Source of the DNA: Elgaria multicarinata webbii | Lineage: Eukaryota > Chordata > Lepidosauria > Squamata > Anguidae | Reading direction: 5' to 3' | DNA length: 64,000 nucleotides | Assembly (NCBI RefSeq): GCF_023053635.1 | Contig: NC_086183.1 | Location: 30,361,501-30,425,500 of the forward strand | Shown: piece after piece, positions 23,401-33,380 of the stretch | Layout of the letters: every line of letters starts with the position of its first letter | How positions within the stretch are numbered: position 1 is the first letter of the stretch | Notes under the pieces: model-generated | What the model was told of the DNA's origin: nothing | Database searches by the model: none | What the model saw: only the letters and a program-made list of their open reading frames with translations | Program-made: the position numbers and the translations under genes

Positions 23401-26400
23401 CCGTTATTCCGTGTCCTGCACTCTGGGAGGATCAAGAAGAGATCCTGGCCCTCCTCTGTGTGACAACCTTTCAAGTATTTGAAGAGTGCTATCGTGTCCC
23501 CCACCCCTGTCAGCCTTCTCTTCTCCAGGCTAAACATGCCCAGTTCTTTCAATCTCTCTTCCGTAGGGCTTTGTCAGTCTCCAGGGCCTGGTTTTAAACT
23601 TTTCCCTTTGCTTGCATTGCTGCTCTTTGGCATCTCCAGGTGGGCACCAGTGCCATGGACAGTCCCCTGCTGAAATACAGCGCGAAGGAGTACTTCTTCA
23701 AGGCGGCCCTCTGCCACTTCTGCATTGACATGCTCAACGCCAAGGTTTGGGCAATAGTTTTGTCTTCCTTGCAAGGTTGCTGAGCTCTGTATCTGGTGCT
23801 GGAGGAGGGGCTCAGCACCCAAAGCATTTCCAGACCAGGCTTCCCCGGGCTTAGTGCTTTCCAGACATTTAGGACTTCAGCTCCCAACAGCCCCAGCCAG
23901 CATGGCTAATGATCATGAATGCTGGGAATTGTAATCCAAAACCTCTGGAGGGCACAAGGTTAGGGAAGACTGTTCTAAACCCAAGGGTCTGTTTGCAGGG
24001 ATTTGAATATAGGAAGTGGGTGCATGTGGTTCTCCGGCTTTCCCTCATCGCCACAAACACAGCGTCTTGAAATTTGGCCTTGGGGGAGGGAGCAATGGTT
24101 TGCCAGGTTGGGTGGGGTTCGTGTGGAGAATAGCAGTGTTGGAAGGTCTAAGGCTTTAACTTCTGGAACAAGGCCTGGAAGCCATGTGTTTTAAAGAAAG
24201 GAAGCTGCAGAGTTTGAGCAAGGCGCTGGGTTGACATCCTCTGGGTGTTTAGGGCTGGGGGCTTTGCAGCATGTAGGGGGCGACCAGGGGTGCTGAACCT
24301 CTTTCAGCCCGAGGGCCGAATTCCATTTCGGAGAAGCTCTTGGGGGGCGCATTCCAGTGGTGGGCAGGGCTGAAGGCAAAAGGGGACAAAAGCATCAATA
24401 AGAACAACAGCAACAACAACAGCTGTATATTCTAGTTTAAAGCTCTTAGTGCCGGTGGCTAAGCCTTAGGATGGGGTGGGGGGAGGGAAAACTGCATGAA
24501 AGCTGGGAAACCACCCAACGATTGGTCGTTGGGGGGGAGTGGGTGGAGTCAGGGGAAGGCTTTATGGCTATCTAGGGAACCCTGGAGGGCCAGATTTGCC
24601 TCCCCCCCCCAGTAGGTCCCTCCAGCCCTGATGTGCATTAGCTTCTCTACAATTTTGACCGAACCTTTGGGCGACTGACCATTCACTGCTTGACACCCTG
24701 TTCCTTTTTCTCCCCCTTTTAAACCAGTTGGCTATACAGAAATACGAAGAAATGTTCCCAGCTTTCTCAGACTCCAGAGAGTGCAAACTGGTTAAAGTGA
24801 GTAGTTTTTATCTGGCCTTCGAAGCCCAGCCTAGAGATCCATCAGCTCCCGTGTCAGTGTCCCCTGCTTTGGCAGGAGGAATCAATTTAGTGGTTGAAAT
24901 AGGCTGTGTCAGCTTCATTTCTGAATCTGTGTAATTGTCTCCTCTTCAGTCTCCTTACATTAACAGGAAGCTGGTAGTGAGCATGCTCTGTAACTCTGGT
25001 CAGCAAAGGCGGAGGGTCGAAAGGGTGGTGACGGTTGGAATCGGGGGACGTGCGCGTTGTTCCTTTGAACACGTTGCTTGCATTAAACTTGGATCTATCC
25101 CAGATACGCCTGATTACATGCAGTGTTCTGATCAGAATGCCTCTTCAGCCAGTAAAGCATCCGCACCCAAAGCCTCTGTCTTGGGAACTTTCTGCCATTG
25201 TTTAAGGGCACAGTTGGATGCCCATGCTCTCTTGTCATCTTACTGTCTCTGAGATCTGAGCTAAAAATGCACGAATTTCCTTTCTCCTTCGTAGAAATTG
25301 CTAGATGCTCACGAAGAACAGAACATCGATAACTACACTGAATCGGTAGGTCCAAGCTCTCCTACCTTTCCTTGAGTGCATAATATAAGGGCGGGCAACT
25401 TTTAGGCTTCGGGGGCTGCACCCCACCCATGCTGCTGCTCAAATGGCAGTGTTGGCGATCAAAAATGTAGCTGCTTTTGCAGGGAACCAAGGCACGTGGG
25501 GTGCAAGGAATTCTACTTGCAAACAAGGCCTACTCTCCCTGTGCGCCACTGTGTCTTTGTTTCCAACAGCACAGTTCTGGGGGTGGTTTGGGAGACAAGG
25601 TGGATGCTGCAGGCTGCATGTTGCCCATCCCTGGTCCATTGCAGGTTGGCAAGTCGTCTTGTGTCTATTAACCTATAGTCCAACAGGGAAAGCTTTAGGT
25701 TGTAATGTGAATTTGACTCCCAGGCTGCTGCCTTCCATCTTCTCTGTGCCTTTTCATAAGAGGAAAACCACTGTCTGTGGTAAGAAAAAGAGCAGTCAGT
25801 TCTAGAGTGTGGGAGACTGGCAGTAATAGCCACTCAACACAGAGACGTTATTTTGGGGATCAGGCACTAGAGGCCCCTGGGCCAGATTTATCCCCCCTTT
25901 GGTGCTAGCCTAGAAGGAGAAGGGAGGAAAAAGAAGCAACTTCTCCAGATGAGCGTGCCTGTGTCTGAGTGCTTGCCTATCACTCTTCTGAAAGGAGCTC
26001 TCCAAGGCAAAACAATGATTGACCAGTGTTCTGTGTAAAATCAAGCTAAACTCCCTGGTTCAGAAATGGTTATTCATTTACTCAAGGCAAACTAGCAACC
26101 ATTTTTAGCAAAGTCACTGACTGCTAAATTCCCTATTCGGATCCAGCTGGTTTTTCACTGAAGGTCAAATATGTACGATGGAGACAGCAAGACTAGTCAA
26201 CTTTAGGATTCCTCAGCTGCAGCACCCGGGGAATATCTTTCCCCATTATGTCTGGATGGCCCCCTCTTGCACTACTTTCCAGACTTTTTATTCCAGCAGG
26301 CCTTTGCTCTGTGGGGCAGGTAACATTTTTCTTTGAAGTCTATTCTATCGGCTCTGCCTGCCTCTATTGTACTTTGCTTGTTCCTGTGATTTTAACTGTT

Positions 26401-26696
26401 TTCGGCTGCTCCGAGTGGTGCATGCACATTAGAAGGGCAGGGTGGAAATCCTCTTACAGCCAAAGAATAACCTTATCATAGCAAACAGGAGATGGCAAGC
26501 CAATCCTGAATGCCGTTCCATATGTAGGAGCTCACCTGGGTGGCTAGGCCAATCCTGGCTCCAGTTTGTTGCATCTCCTTTTTCCCTCCGCCAGGTGAAG
26601 GAATATGACTCCATCTCTCGCCTGGACCAGTGGCTCACCACCATGCTCCTGCGCATCAAGAAAACCATACAGGGTGAAGAGGAGGACCTGCGCTAA
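5388..26696 (+). CDS. NAPA: NAPA, alpha-SNAP (NSF attachment protein alpha), 11 coding exons
   Basis: Alpha-SNAP binds assembled SNARE bundles on membranes and recruits the ATPase NSF to take them apart. Joined exons are 5388-5485, 13875-13957, 14302-14418, 18095-18141, 19581-19658, 20642-20697, 22585-22669, 23640-23744, 24728-24796, 25295-25345 and 26595-26696 (with stop). All introns are GT-AG and phases agree. The product is 296 aa; human alpha-SNAP has 295. It is alpha rather than beta because it ends GEEEDLR and has [14 protein letters not shown]. The membrane-binding loop (HGFFSGLFG, about residues 25-33) and the C-terminal Leu that stimulates NSF (residue 295) are kept. One extra Gly falls at the exon 1/2 junction. 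An in-frame ATG at 5382 would add Met-Ala; I prefer 5388 because family members begin MD.SGKE. The next gene, KPTN, follows on the same strand. Confidence 0.97.
5598..5645. mobile_element. hAT-type MITE remnant, one arm
   Basis: About 50 bp resemble one arm of the palindromic hAT MITE family described at 33601-33731 (GCCCTCCAGATGTGTAGGACT followed by an ACTACAA-type block). The other arm is badly decayed or missing. It lies about 110 bp inside NAPA intron 1 and within the CpG island. Confidence 0.5.
10205..10356 (+). mobile_element. CR1-like LINE 3' tail
   Basis: The segment has the tail blocks TGCTGTTGCACCATGTCCTG, GGCCACCGTGTGAACAGAGT and AGCAGGGCTCTTC, and ends ATGTTCTTA. The same tail appears at 30555-30775 (+), 46045 (-) and 57590 (-). 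Confidence 0.65.
11541..11720 (-). mobile_element. L2-type LINE 3' tail
   Basis: Begins with TTTATTTATTTATTAAATTT and the common squamate tail GCCGAAGCTCTCTGGG..GGTTTACA in reverse orientation, then AT-rich 3' UTR. No coding part is retained. Confidence 0.7.
12424..12544 (+). mobile_element. L2-type LINE 3' tail
   Basis: Plus-strand copy of the same tail: AACCGCCCAGAGAGCTCCGG, then GGGCGGCATAGAAATG and an (AATA)n end. The coding part is absent. Confidence 0.75.
13875..13957 (+). CDS. NAPA: NAPA coding exon 2
   Basis: Encodes [20 protein letters not shown] and KMAKNWS, the first helices of the TPR-like sheet. The acceptor is preceded by a pyrimidine tract (TTTTTTCTCTCTCCCTAG), and the donor is GTACGT. 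Confidence 0.95.
14302..14418 (+). CDS. NAPA: NAPA coding exon 3
   Basis: Encodes [20 protein letters not shown] followed by [19 protein letters not shown]. These residues lie in the concave SNARE-facing surface of the twisted helical sheet in known SNAP structures. Splice sites CTCCTAG and G|GTAAGG fit consensus. Confidence 0.96.
14611..14904. mobile_element. Palindromic MITE, about 290 bp
   Basis: The whole element folds back on itself. Its ends read CACACTCAGAACAAGCCAC and, inverted, CACACGATCAAAACAAGCCAC. The inner part, 14703-14800, forms a hairpin with arms of about 45 bp and a few mismatches. It has no coding sequence, so it is a nonautonomous DNA element. I cannot assign its superfamily because no clear target duplication is visible. 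It lies in NAPA intron 3. Confidence 0.65.
14905..16364 (+). other. NAPA intron 3, unassigned part
   Basis: About 1.4 kb of intronic DNA with no exon or repeat that I recognise. Confidence 0.5.
16365..16740 (-). mobile_element. L2-type LINE 3' end
   Basis: Starts with the reversed tail (TTTATTTATTACATTTATAT, ACCGCCCCATAGCTGAAGCT). It continues into the end of the ORF, whose minus-strand products include a TRAWR-like fragment and the [12 protein letters not shown] region. Same subfamily as 42655-43095. Confidence 0.75.
16845..17275 (+). mobile_element. Older L2-type LINE 3' end, interrupted
   Basis: Plus-strand ORF-end signature (GGGGAAGGGCTTTTTCAGTA, then GTGGCACCCTGGCTGTGAAA) and a tail at 17230-17275. 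It is split by a minus-strand L2 tail at 17082-17228, which must be younger. Confidence 0.6.
17082..17228 (-). mobile_element. L2-type LINE tail nested in an older L2
   Basis: TATTTATTTATTTATTGCAT followed by ACTGCCCCATAGCTGAAGCT and AT-rich 3' UTR in reverse orientation. The host L2 sequence resumes after it. Confidence 0.7.
17318..17447 (+). mobile_element. CR1 LINE 3' end
   Basis: Encodes [13 protein letters not shown] and continues into the CR1 3' UTR (GGGTGGATTGCTGCATTGAG, GGTTGGACTTGATGGCCTTG), with the terminal CTATGATTCTA motif typical of CR1. Confidence 0.85.
17455..17478. repeat. (ATAC)n microsatellite
   Basis: Short tetranucleotide run directly after the CR1 terminus. Confidence 0.8.
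18095..18141 (+). CDS. NAPA: NAPA coding exon 4
   Basis: Encodes [16 protein letters not shown] with a poly-T tract before ACAG and donor GTAAGC. The residue aligned to human Met105, which is changed to Ile in the mouse hyh mutant, is Phe here (residue 106). Confidence 0.95.
18283..18304. repeat. (TG)n microsatellite
   Basis: Short TG run in NAPA intron 4. Confidence 0.8.
18957..18982. repeat. (GT)n microsatellite
   Basis: About 13 GT units in NAPA intron 4. Confidence 0.9.
19581..19658 (+). CDS. NAPA: NAPA coding exon 5
   Basis: Encodes [20 protein letters not shown] followed by LVDIEK, a near-invariant block of SNAP proteins. Phase 0 on both sides; donor GTATGA. Confidence 0.96.
20642..20697 (+). 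CDS. NAPA: NAPA coding exon 6
   Basis: Encodes [18 protein letters not shown] plus two bases of the next Ser codon. The donor GTGATT departs from consensus at +3 to +6, so it is the weakest splice site in this gene. Confidence 0.95.
20970..21640 (+). mobile_element. Old L2-type LINE fragment
   Basis: The plus strand encodes [11 protein letters not shown], close to the L2 reverse-transcriptase motif LNP.KTE..WV. Decayed matches to the downstream ORF follow, ending near GGCACCCTCGTTGTGGAACT. Strongly degraded. It occupies most of the first half of NAPA intron 6. Confidence 0.5.
21735..22375 (-). mobile_element. L2-type LINE 3' half, ORF well preserved
   Basis: The minus strand has a 181-codon open frame with the L2 signatures [54 protein letters not shown] and [11 protein letters not shown]. 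The copy is 5'-truncated and its frame is unbroken, so it is among the younger L2 copies here. Its tail carries an (AAT)n run. It is antisense to NAPA in intron 6. Confidence 0.88.
22585..22669 (+). CDS. NAPA: NAPA coding exon 7
   Basis: Encodes [20 protein letters not shown] followed by KAIEIYEQ. Acceptor TTTCTGCAG, donor GTCTGG. Confidence 0.95.
23155..23573 (-). mobile_element. CR1 LINE 3' end
   Basis: Minus-strand translation gives [70 protein letters not shown] and the CR1 3' UTR. Its inner end lies only about 65 bp before NAPA exon 8, leaving little unique sequence for the branch point and polypyrimidine tract. Confidence 0.92.
23640..23744 (+). CDS. NAPA: NAPA coding exon 8
   Basis: Encodes [20 protein letters not shown] and [15 protein letters not shown]. 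The [11 protein letters not shown] stretch separates alpha from beta SNAP (beta has CHFIVDELNAK). Confidence 0.96.
23839..23968. mobile_element. hAT-type MITE, diverged
   Basis: A palindromic copy of the family typified at 33601-33731: a left arm with ACTTCAGCTCCCAACAGCCC, a centre with CCAGCCAGCATGGC, and a right arm with GGAGGGCACAAGGTTAGGGA. Lies about 95 bp after NAPA exon 8. Confidence 0.6.
24728..24796 (+). CDS. NAPA: NAPA coding exon 9
   Basis: Encodes [20 protein letters not shown] followed by LVK. Phase 0; donor GTGAGT. Confidence 0.95.
24900..25280 (+). other. NAPA intron 9 remainder
   Basis: No exon or repeat recognised. Confidence 0.4.
25295..25345 (+). CDS. NAPA: NAPA coding exon 10
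   Basis: Encodes [17 protein letters not shown], the segment leading into the C-terminal helical bundle. Phase 0; donor GTAGGT. Confidence 0.95.
25380..26580 (+). other. NAPA intron 10 remainder
   Basis: No exon is seen. A weak LINE-tail-like stretch near 26390-26450 is too decayed to classify. Confidence 0.4.
26595..26696 (+). CDS. NAPA: NAPA coding exon 11 with stop
   Basis: Encodes [20 protein letters not shown] followed by [13 protein letters not shown] and TAA at 26694-26696. The penultimate Leu is the residue needed to stimulate NSF ATPase in mammals. Confidence 0.97.
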   Translation: MKEYDSISRLDQWLTTMLLRIKKTIQGEEEDLR

Positions 26697-28064
26697 GCCA
26701 CTGCCCTCCAACCCTCTGCCCCTCGGCTTCAGAACTCTGCATGGATCAGCTCCGGGGGAGGAGAGGAGTCTTGGCACAAAGGAACTGGACTTTGATGGCA
26801 AATGGCTTATTACTGCTCCCTTTCTCATCACCCCTCTCCCTGCAACCGCCTCTTCGTACTGCAGGAATCAGGGCCGGGGAGTGTCACCTATGGACTAGCT
26901 CCCATTGGAGAGGAATGAAGGCCGTAACGTGAAGTTCTCCATTTATTCGTTGCCTCGCTTCCCCTCCCCAGATCAGCGTGCGATTGCTTCCTGAGCCGGC
27001 GTTGACATCTTCCTGATGGCTTTACATTGTATGGCTTAATAAGTAAAAGCCTCTTTAGCAGGTTCAGCTGACAGCACCAGTTTCCTTTCCTCCTCCCGGA
27101 AAACTTGAAGCTCATTCTGGGGTGGAAAATGGCCTCTTCTTTACAGCAGAAGAGGTGCCTGATCCCTGTGGCCTCATCCCATTACATCCCTCTGACCAGA
27201 TCTTCCTCCCTACCTCAGGCAAGGCTTGCAAGGCTGGGAGGTGACTTCTTCCCTTTCCTTGAGCTGTTATCATATTAGATCTGCCCTGCAAAAGAGTAGC
27301 GTTGCTTTCTCTTCTAAAGACAAACACAAAGCGGCCAGAACTGGGTCTTGTGTGGAGGCTGGCTTCCCCCTCCCATTTCGAGTACTGGCAGAGACCTGAC
27401 TTCCCCAAAATTCTAGATATTGACATGGTGTATGTGCTAACTTTGCTTCTTTTCCTGACTTACAAAGAACTCTTCTTGCTCCCATCTTGAATTCATATAG
27501 GAAAGTGTAATCCCAGTGTAATTTCCCTTGTCTGTAGAAGTCAGCGCCACTCACCCATACAATGTATGTGAGTATGGGGTCGTAATGTATATCTATTGCC
27601 AGTCTCTAGGGGATGCAAGACGTTCATTCTCCTGTTGCCTGCATGGCAAGAGGCAGACAAACCCTGAACCATGCAGCAGGTAGACAAAAACCCATTTAAT
27701 GCTTGTACCTCTTTTGTGTGCAGGCTGTCCTGATAATTACCATCTAGTCCTGCATGGTTCTCTGTCAGGCGTAGTTTGAAGGAAGTGTTTCTTCTGCCAT
27801 GCGTTCTGTATTCCATACTCATTGTCATGAAGCTTTGTATTTCTTCTTCTGGGTTTCCTCTTGTGTTGGCTTTAGGAAAACGAAAACAAAATTTTATCAT
27901 GTAGTCTGGGACAACGGGGTTGATACTTCATGGAGGGGGGAACCTCATGTTAACTTTTTATTATTCAAGTGGGAGGTGGGTGGAATTAAGTGCTGCTGCA
28001 TGTGTTAAAATGTCCACTGGAAAGTGACTGATTATACTAAAATAACTTGCACACAAACAATAAA
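26697..28064 (+). other. NAPA: NAPA 3' UTR (inferred)
   Basis: The region after the stop is free of recognisable repeats for about 1.36 kb, which fits a maintained 3' UTR. The first canonical AATAAA with a GT-rich downstream element lies at 28059-28064. An AATAAG variant near 27037 could give a short isoform. Confidence 0.55.
28059..28064 (+). terminator. Poly(A) signal AATAAA for NAPA
   Basis: AATAAA is followed within 30 bp by a GT-rich stretch (GGTTTGCATGGGTGG), the usual cleavage-site layout. Confidence 0.5.
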
Positions 28065-28850
28065 AAGGTTTGCATGGGTGGAAAAAAAAGCTTACAGTAA
28101 TAACGTCTAGCAGTAGCCTCTCTAGCTTCCGTTCTTGCTGCCTGTCTAAGTGACTTGCATGTTTTCAGGCACACCTTTCCTTGCTGTTCTTTTCGCCTCC
28201 GGTGTTTCAGGACTAATCCTGCCACCTTCTCAGCAACCCTTCTAAGTTGTGATTCTGTTTCTGAACACTGGCTGTGATTCTCTGTCTATAAAAACACAAT
28301 TGTATGCTTGAATCTAGCTGCCTGTGTGTGGTCTTCAGACTTCTAACACAAAATTGGGGTGGATTTGGGGCATCGCTTGGCTAAAATGGGTTTTCAGCTT
28401 CTCATCCTAAAGAGAGCCGCTTACAGGCTTGAAGGCTGTGTGTATTCTGCACTTGCCAAAAGCAACAAAACCCAGCACTATGAGAAGCACCATGTGCCGC
28501 CTGTATAAATTATGCAAATGAAGCTTGAATGTCCTTAGTTTGCATAATTTTGCTTCTCTACGCAAGGCAACAAATCACCTTATTAACTAGAATCCCCACC
28601 CCTGTGCTGCGTCTGGAAATTTCATTAGGATTAACAACGTGCCACCTTCTCTTCACAGCCATAAGGGTTTAGAAAACAAAACTAATTCTGAGGTCTGCAC
28701 CCCATCCTGAATGCTGCGGCTATTTTGATTGTGTGTGGAGCCTTTGCAGAATACATCTGTCCCTCAGCTTAAATTTAGAGATTTCAGCATCCAGGTTCTG
28801 GTTCACAACTTGAGGTAGATGGCAACCAATGGAGAGGCGTTTCCCTATGG

Positions 28851-28970
28851 CAGCCTTCCCCAGCCTGATGGCTACAATTCTCATCGTCCCCAGCCAGCAT
28901 GGCCTACGTTTGGCAATGATGAATGTTGTCCAAAACGTCTGCAGGCAACCAGGTCAGGGGAGATTGTCCT
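28851..28970. mobile_element. hAT-type MITE copy A, diverged
   Basis: GGCAGCCTTCCCCAGCCTGA begins the left arm. The centre CCCAGCCAGCATGGC and a right arm ending CAACCAGGTCAGGGGAGA follow. Diverged, so old. Confidence 0.55.
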
Positions 28971-28974
28971 CTGG

Positions 28975-29108
28975 CACCCTTTCCTAAGCTGATGCCCTCC
29001 AGATGTTTTGGACTTCAACTCCCATCAGCCTCAGCCAGCCTGGCCATTGGTCAGGAATGCAGAAAGTTGTCCAAACTTTGGAGGGCACTAGGTTCAGGAA
29101 GCCTGTCT
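28975..29108. mobile_element. hAT-type MITE copy B, adjacent to copy A
   Basis: A second copy in the same orientation, with GATGCCCTCCAGATGTTTTG in the left arm and GGAGGGCACTAGGTTCAGGA in the right arm. Confidence 0.6.
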
Positions 29109-30555
29109 TATAATATGTCTCTTGTGCTGAAGCAAAGGCAAACTACGATGTGATGACTTGTGGGGAATAAGAATTGCTTAGGTGGATTCCTAGACAATAC
29201 AGTGCTGTCCTTCAGGATCACCACGGAACAAACTGATTAGATAGCAGGGATTGTCCATGTTGCTTCCAAAATCTAGGGCCTCAGCCAGCTGAAGATCAAT
29301 AAATATTTCACTCCTAAGCAATCAAATGTGCACTTTGCAATTCCGCAAAGGTGCCATCTGAACTAAGAGGTCAGCTTTAGGTATGAGGTCTTTGCTCCAA
29401 AACCAATGCATTAGTTCAGACAGGAGAAATCAGTACATGTAAAAAAGTCTAAAGTTAACAAAATAGGCATTTCCTTTCATAAGACCCGAATTTGGCTGGG
29501 CTTCACAGAGCTTTTTTTTTTTTTGCGCTGTATATTCCTGTGTTAAGCTTAGCTAGTACTTAAGCCACAAGGCATGCTTTTAAAATCCAATTAACTTTGT
29601 TCGTGCCACTTGACTGTAGCCTTACACAAAAAGCAAAAGCCACTTAATTTTATCATGTTCCTCTTGGCCACTGGTGATGGAGTGCCTGTTCCTCCCTATT
29701 GCAGCAGAACAAGCAGGAATGGAAGCGTTTATTTGTATTGGCCCTGCCTGTAGGAAGAGGAACCCTTTCTGGAACTTCCTCCTGACGCTAGACAAGTGGA
29801 GTTTTATGTCTTCTCCTAGCCATGTTAAGAGAACTATAGATGCAGAAGAGAAGAGGATCTTAAAAGGGTCGGCATACATGTTACAGGATGGAGGGCTTGG
29901 AAGAAACTGGATGGAGAAATGCAGGCTAACAGGACAAAGTGGGGAGTCCCACTTGCAGCAAAGCTGCAACTGTTCCTATACTCCCAAGCAGAGAGAAACA
30001 TGCTTGCTTAAGGAATTAGTGTGATCGGCTTTCTATTAGACATGCTAAAGTGTCTAGAGCAAGTTGGCAACTTGGAGGCCAAAACATGTGGAGGGCTGCA
30101 ATGGCCATCAGGCATCGCCAGCATAGCTAATACTGAGGGCTGATGGAAGCTGTAGGCCAAAGTAGCCGAAGGGCCACAAGTTGCCCAGCCCTGCTGTAGA
30201 GCTATTGCAGTGTGTTACTCTTTCTCATTCTTTCCTCGCTGAATCAACTTTTCATGATCACAGGTGGCGTTTAGCCTTGTTTTCATGTTACTGCTGCTTC
30301 TAATGCTGTGCCATTAATGTACAACTGTGTCAATCAGGGGACAAGTCAATTTGGGGGTACCTGTAACTGGAAACCTGTGAGCCACTTGGTTAACGGGCTT
30401 TTTTTTTTTTTAAAAAAAGAAACAAATACAGATTTTGCGTATTGCAAAATGTTAAAAGGTGCCTTTTTTGGCATCTGGAAGGAAGAGAGTAGTTCTCAGT
30501 AAAAGTTACTAATCGTTAGGAAAGAATAACCTTGGCTGTTGTTGTTTTAAAAAAA
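29109..30555. other. Intergenic DNA between NAPA and KPTN
   Basis: No exon is seen. A diverged MITE-like palindrome lies at about 30060-30200 (AAGTTGGCAACTTGGAGG at one end, CCACAAGTTGCCCAGCCCTG at the other). The rest is unassigned. Confidence 0.45.
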
Positions 30556-30775
30556 GTTAATGGCTACTAGCCCTGATGGTTGTGTGCTATCTCCAGTATC
30601 CGAGGCAGTAAGCCTGTGTGCACCAGTTGCTGAGGAACATGGGTGGGAGGGTGCTGTTGCACCATGTCCTGCTTGTTCATCTCTGGCCGATGGTTGGCCA
30701 CTGTGTGAACGGAATGCTGGACTAGATGGACCCTTGGTCTGATCCAGCTTCAGGGCACTTCTTACGTTCTTATAC
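30555..30775 (+). mobile_element. CR1-like LINE 3' tail
   Basis: Contains ATGGCTACTAGCCCTGATGG, TGCTGTTGCACCATGTCCTG, GGCCACTGTGTGAACGGAAT and CTTGGTCTGATCCAGCTTCA, and ends ACGTTCTTA. It is the 3' UTR of the family whose ORF end is seen at 57.6-58.1 kb. Confidence 0.75.
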
Positions 30776-31405
30776 AGTATGGAATATTGTTAGCAGGGAA
30801 CAACCTGTATCATACTACTGACCACGTCATTGTTAAAACAAGCCCAAGCCCTTCAGTATGGTAGAATATTCAGATTTAGCCAATATTGAGCACCTGTTTT
30901 AGCTGAGAAGTGTCCAGCTATTATTACTTGGAAGAAAAGGTACAAGAAGTTTAGACTGAAAAATGAGAGAGTGTGCCTCCAGTAGCCAATAGCTAGGGGA
31001 TGGGGGGATGTTGGTTAATAAATTAAGAATGTGCTGTGATAAGTATAATAGAAGTATTGGATTAGTCAATACACAAAGCCATCTGCTAATAATAAAATGT
31101 CAGTCTGCAACGTTTTTCAAATGATCCATCTGATCATGCGAGTTCTTATATTCAATGCAGAGACAGGCTGAATTGTCCTGCTACGTGTTTGTCACCTATT
31201 CAAGATAGTGTCAAAGATTAGAATTTGGAACTTGCTATTACAAGGTTATGTGAGGCTTTGCTTGTAAATACAAAAATCTGAAGGGCTGCCTAAACATTTT
31301 GTTAGATGTTTTTTCCCCTTTAATAGTTTTTCTAACTTGGAGCAGGTGCAGATGTGCAGTCAGGATGGGAATTGAGCTTTCGCCAGATAACCTCATTCAT
31401 TATTT

Positions 31406-31546
31406 CAGCCTTCCCCGAACCTGGTGCCCACTGGATGTGTTGGACTACAGCTTCCATCATCCTTAGCCAGCATGGGCCATGCTGGCTGGGGGTGATGGGT
31501 GCTATAGTCCAACACAGCTGGAAGATGCCAGGTTGGGGGAAGGCTA
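31406..31546. mobile_element. hAT-type MITE with 8-bp target duplication
   Basis: Inverted arms start CAGCCTTCCCCGAACCTGG and end CCAGGTTGGGGGAAGGCT. The flanks CATTATTT (31398-31405) and CATTATGT (31547-31554) match at 7 of 8 bases, the 8-bp duplication size of hAT transposons. Confidence 0.75.
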
Positions 31547-32652
31547 CATTATGTGAAGGAAACTTTTAATCTACAAAAGGTTTAAGGTGCTTGATCAATT
31601 TCAGATTAAAAGGTCATTGAGATTTTTGACTGAATGAAATCAGCTAGCGCTTCATGAACAGTTTTCAGCTGAGACTCTGAGGATGCTATTTAAAGATTAG
31701 AATTGAGTGGGTGGGGTCTGCTAAGCAACTAGAAAACTTGGCAAAAACAAATCAATCCTGCATTTGTGTTAAATGTTCTAATCATCTTATCCAATGTGGG
31801 CAACAGAATGGGATCTGATTTAATACCTTCCGGGATGCTGTTGTTTACATGCAACATATTTATCCTCCCACCTATACGTACTGCCTGAGTACCTCCAGTC
31901 CAATTATATGTTGTATACTGAATTTGTTCATCTTGCAATATCTTGACCTGAGTTGGCCAGGGTCAGTTTGTAACCTGATTGCAACATTGTCCCAAGTAAA
32001 AACTTTTAGGAGCAAATGCTTGACTGGTCCTGTGCGGTCATATTTACTCATAGGTAAGTGTGCAAAGTATTGCAGCCTTTGGCAAAAACCAAACAAAGAG
32101 GCGGGACTGCCGTTTCTCACATTCTTGGATAAATTTCAGAGGAGAGTCTCAGTCTGTTAAAATAAAAACAAGGAGTCTTCGTGGGCTGGCAAAAACTGTA
32201 AAAATATTCTCTATAGCTTGTGCATTCATTCTGGTTACTCAGAAGCAAATCCAGGAATGTAGTTTTAATTTATTAACCAGAAATATAACATATGCATGTG
32301 GTTGGGGAGGAGGAATTGTAAGCAGTGAGGTAAGAAGCAAATGAAATGTGAAATGTACAAAACGTGCTAATTATGTTAAGGTTTAAGTGTATGTAAAGAG
32401 GCTTATTTTGGAGCAAGACCCCTTGAACTTAGACTGATTTCTCCCCAAAAGGTGAAATGGAGGCAGTGTAAGCAGAGAGGCGCCTGGTGCCAGAAAATGG
32501 GGGAGAGCTGCAACAAGGGCTTCCGCTAAAGATTCACAGTTAAAGAGAGAAACACAAAGCAAGAGGCAGTATTTAGGTGTTGTTTCTTTTAAGTTGTGGC
32601 ACCTCAAACAGATAAACATGACTCTCTCTCTCTGGAAAGTGCTGAGTTAATG

Positions 32653-32747
32653 CAGCCTTCTCCAACCTGGAGCACTCTAGATTATTGGACTACAACCCGG
32701 GAGATGCGGTCCAACATACCTGGAGGATTCCAGGTTGGGAAAGGCTG
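32653..32747. mobile_element. Short hAT-type MITE with 8-bp target duplication
   Basis: A 95-bp copy that lacks much of the centre. It starts CAGCCTTCTCCAACCTGG and ends CCAGGTTGGGAAAGGCTG. Flanks AGTTAATG and AGTTACTG match at 7 of 8 bases. Confidence 0.75.
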
Positions 32748-33297
32748 AGTTACTGGCTATGTATCCCTCGAGGCAGCTTGCAAGATTAGTGATACACTGC
32801 ATTGCATGTTAAAAGCCGGCTACATAAAACCCAACAAAACTAGGCCAGCTCTAGCAAGGCTCCTATTTTTATGAGTATTTATACCAAAAATCAAACAAAA
32901 CACCACTCTGATTAGTTAGCTGCTGTATTGATCCGGAGGTGTGATACTTATTAGGTTTCAGTCAAATTAAATTCTTTTGATTACCAAGATGAAACCAAGC
33001 CACTTCTCCAAAAAGCATGACAGTTTATTGGTAGAAAATGGATGCAGTTTATACTATGCAAAGAAAGCTCACATTTCCCTTCAGCCAAATGCACAGCTGA
33101 ATTGTCTGTCTGAGCCCCTCAAAGACAGATGGGAAATTGTTCCAGTGGGGGCAAAACTTCTCCAAGTTGTCAGTCCATGCTGCCCCTTGGAGCGAGACCC
33201 AAGATCAAATTAGCCTGTTTGATTTTATAGCTTTCTCTCCCCAAACTGAGGAGGTGACAGGCCAGATTCAGGAGAAGAGAGATTTCCATCTCAGAAG

Positions 33298-33380
33298 AGT
33301 TAATTTTTGTGAACCGCCCAGAGAGCTTCGGCTATTGGGCGGTATAAAAATGTAATAAATAAATAAATAAATAAATAAAG
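33298..33380 (+). mobile_element. L2-type LINE 3' tail
   Basis: GTGAACCGCCCAGAGAGCTT, GGCTATTGGGCGGTATAAAA and a terminal (AATA)n run. Only the last 80 bp of the element were copied. Confidence 0.8.

Larger units (their letters stand above)
30776..33297. other. Intergenic DNA between NAPA and KPTN, second part
   Basis: No exon recognised. Two hAT-type MITEs are listed separately (31406-31546 and 32653-32747). The rest is AT-rich unassigned sequence. Confidence 0.45.
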
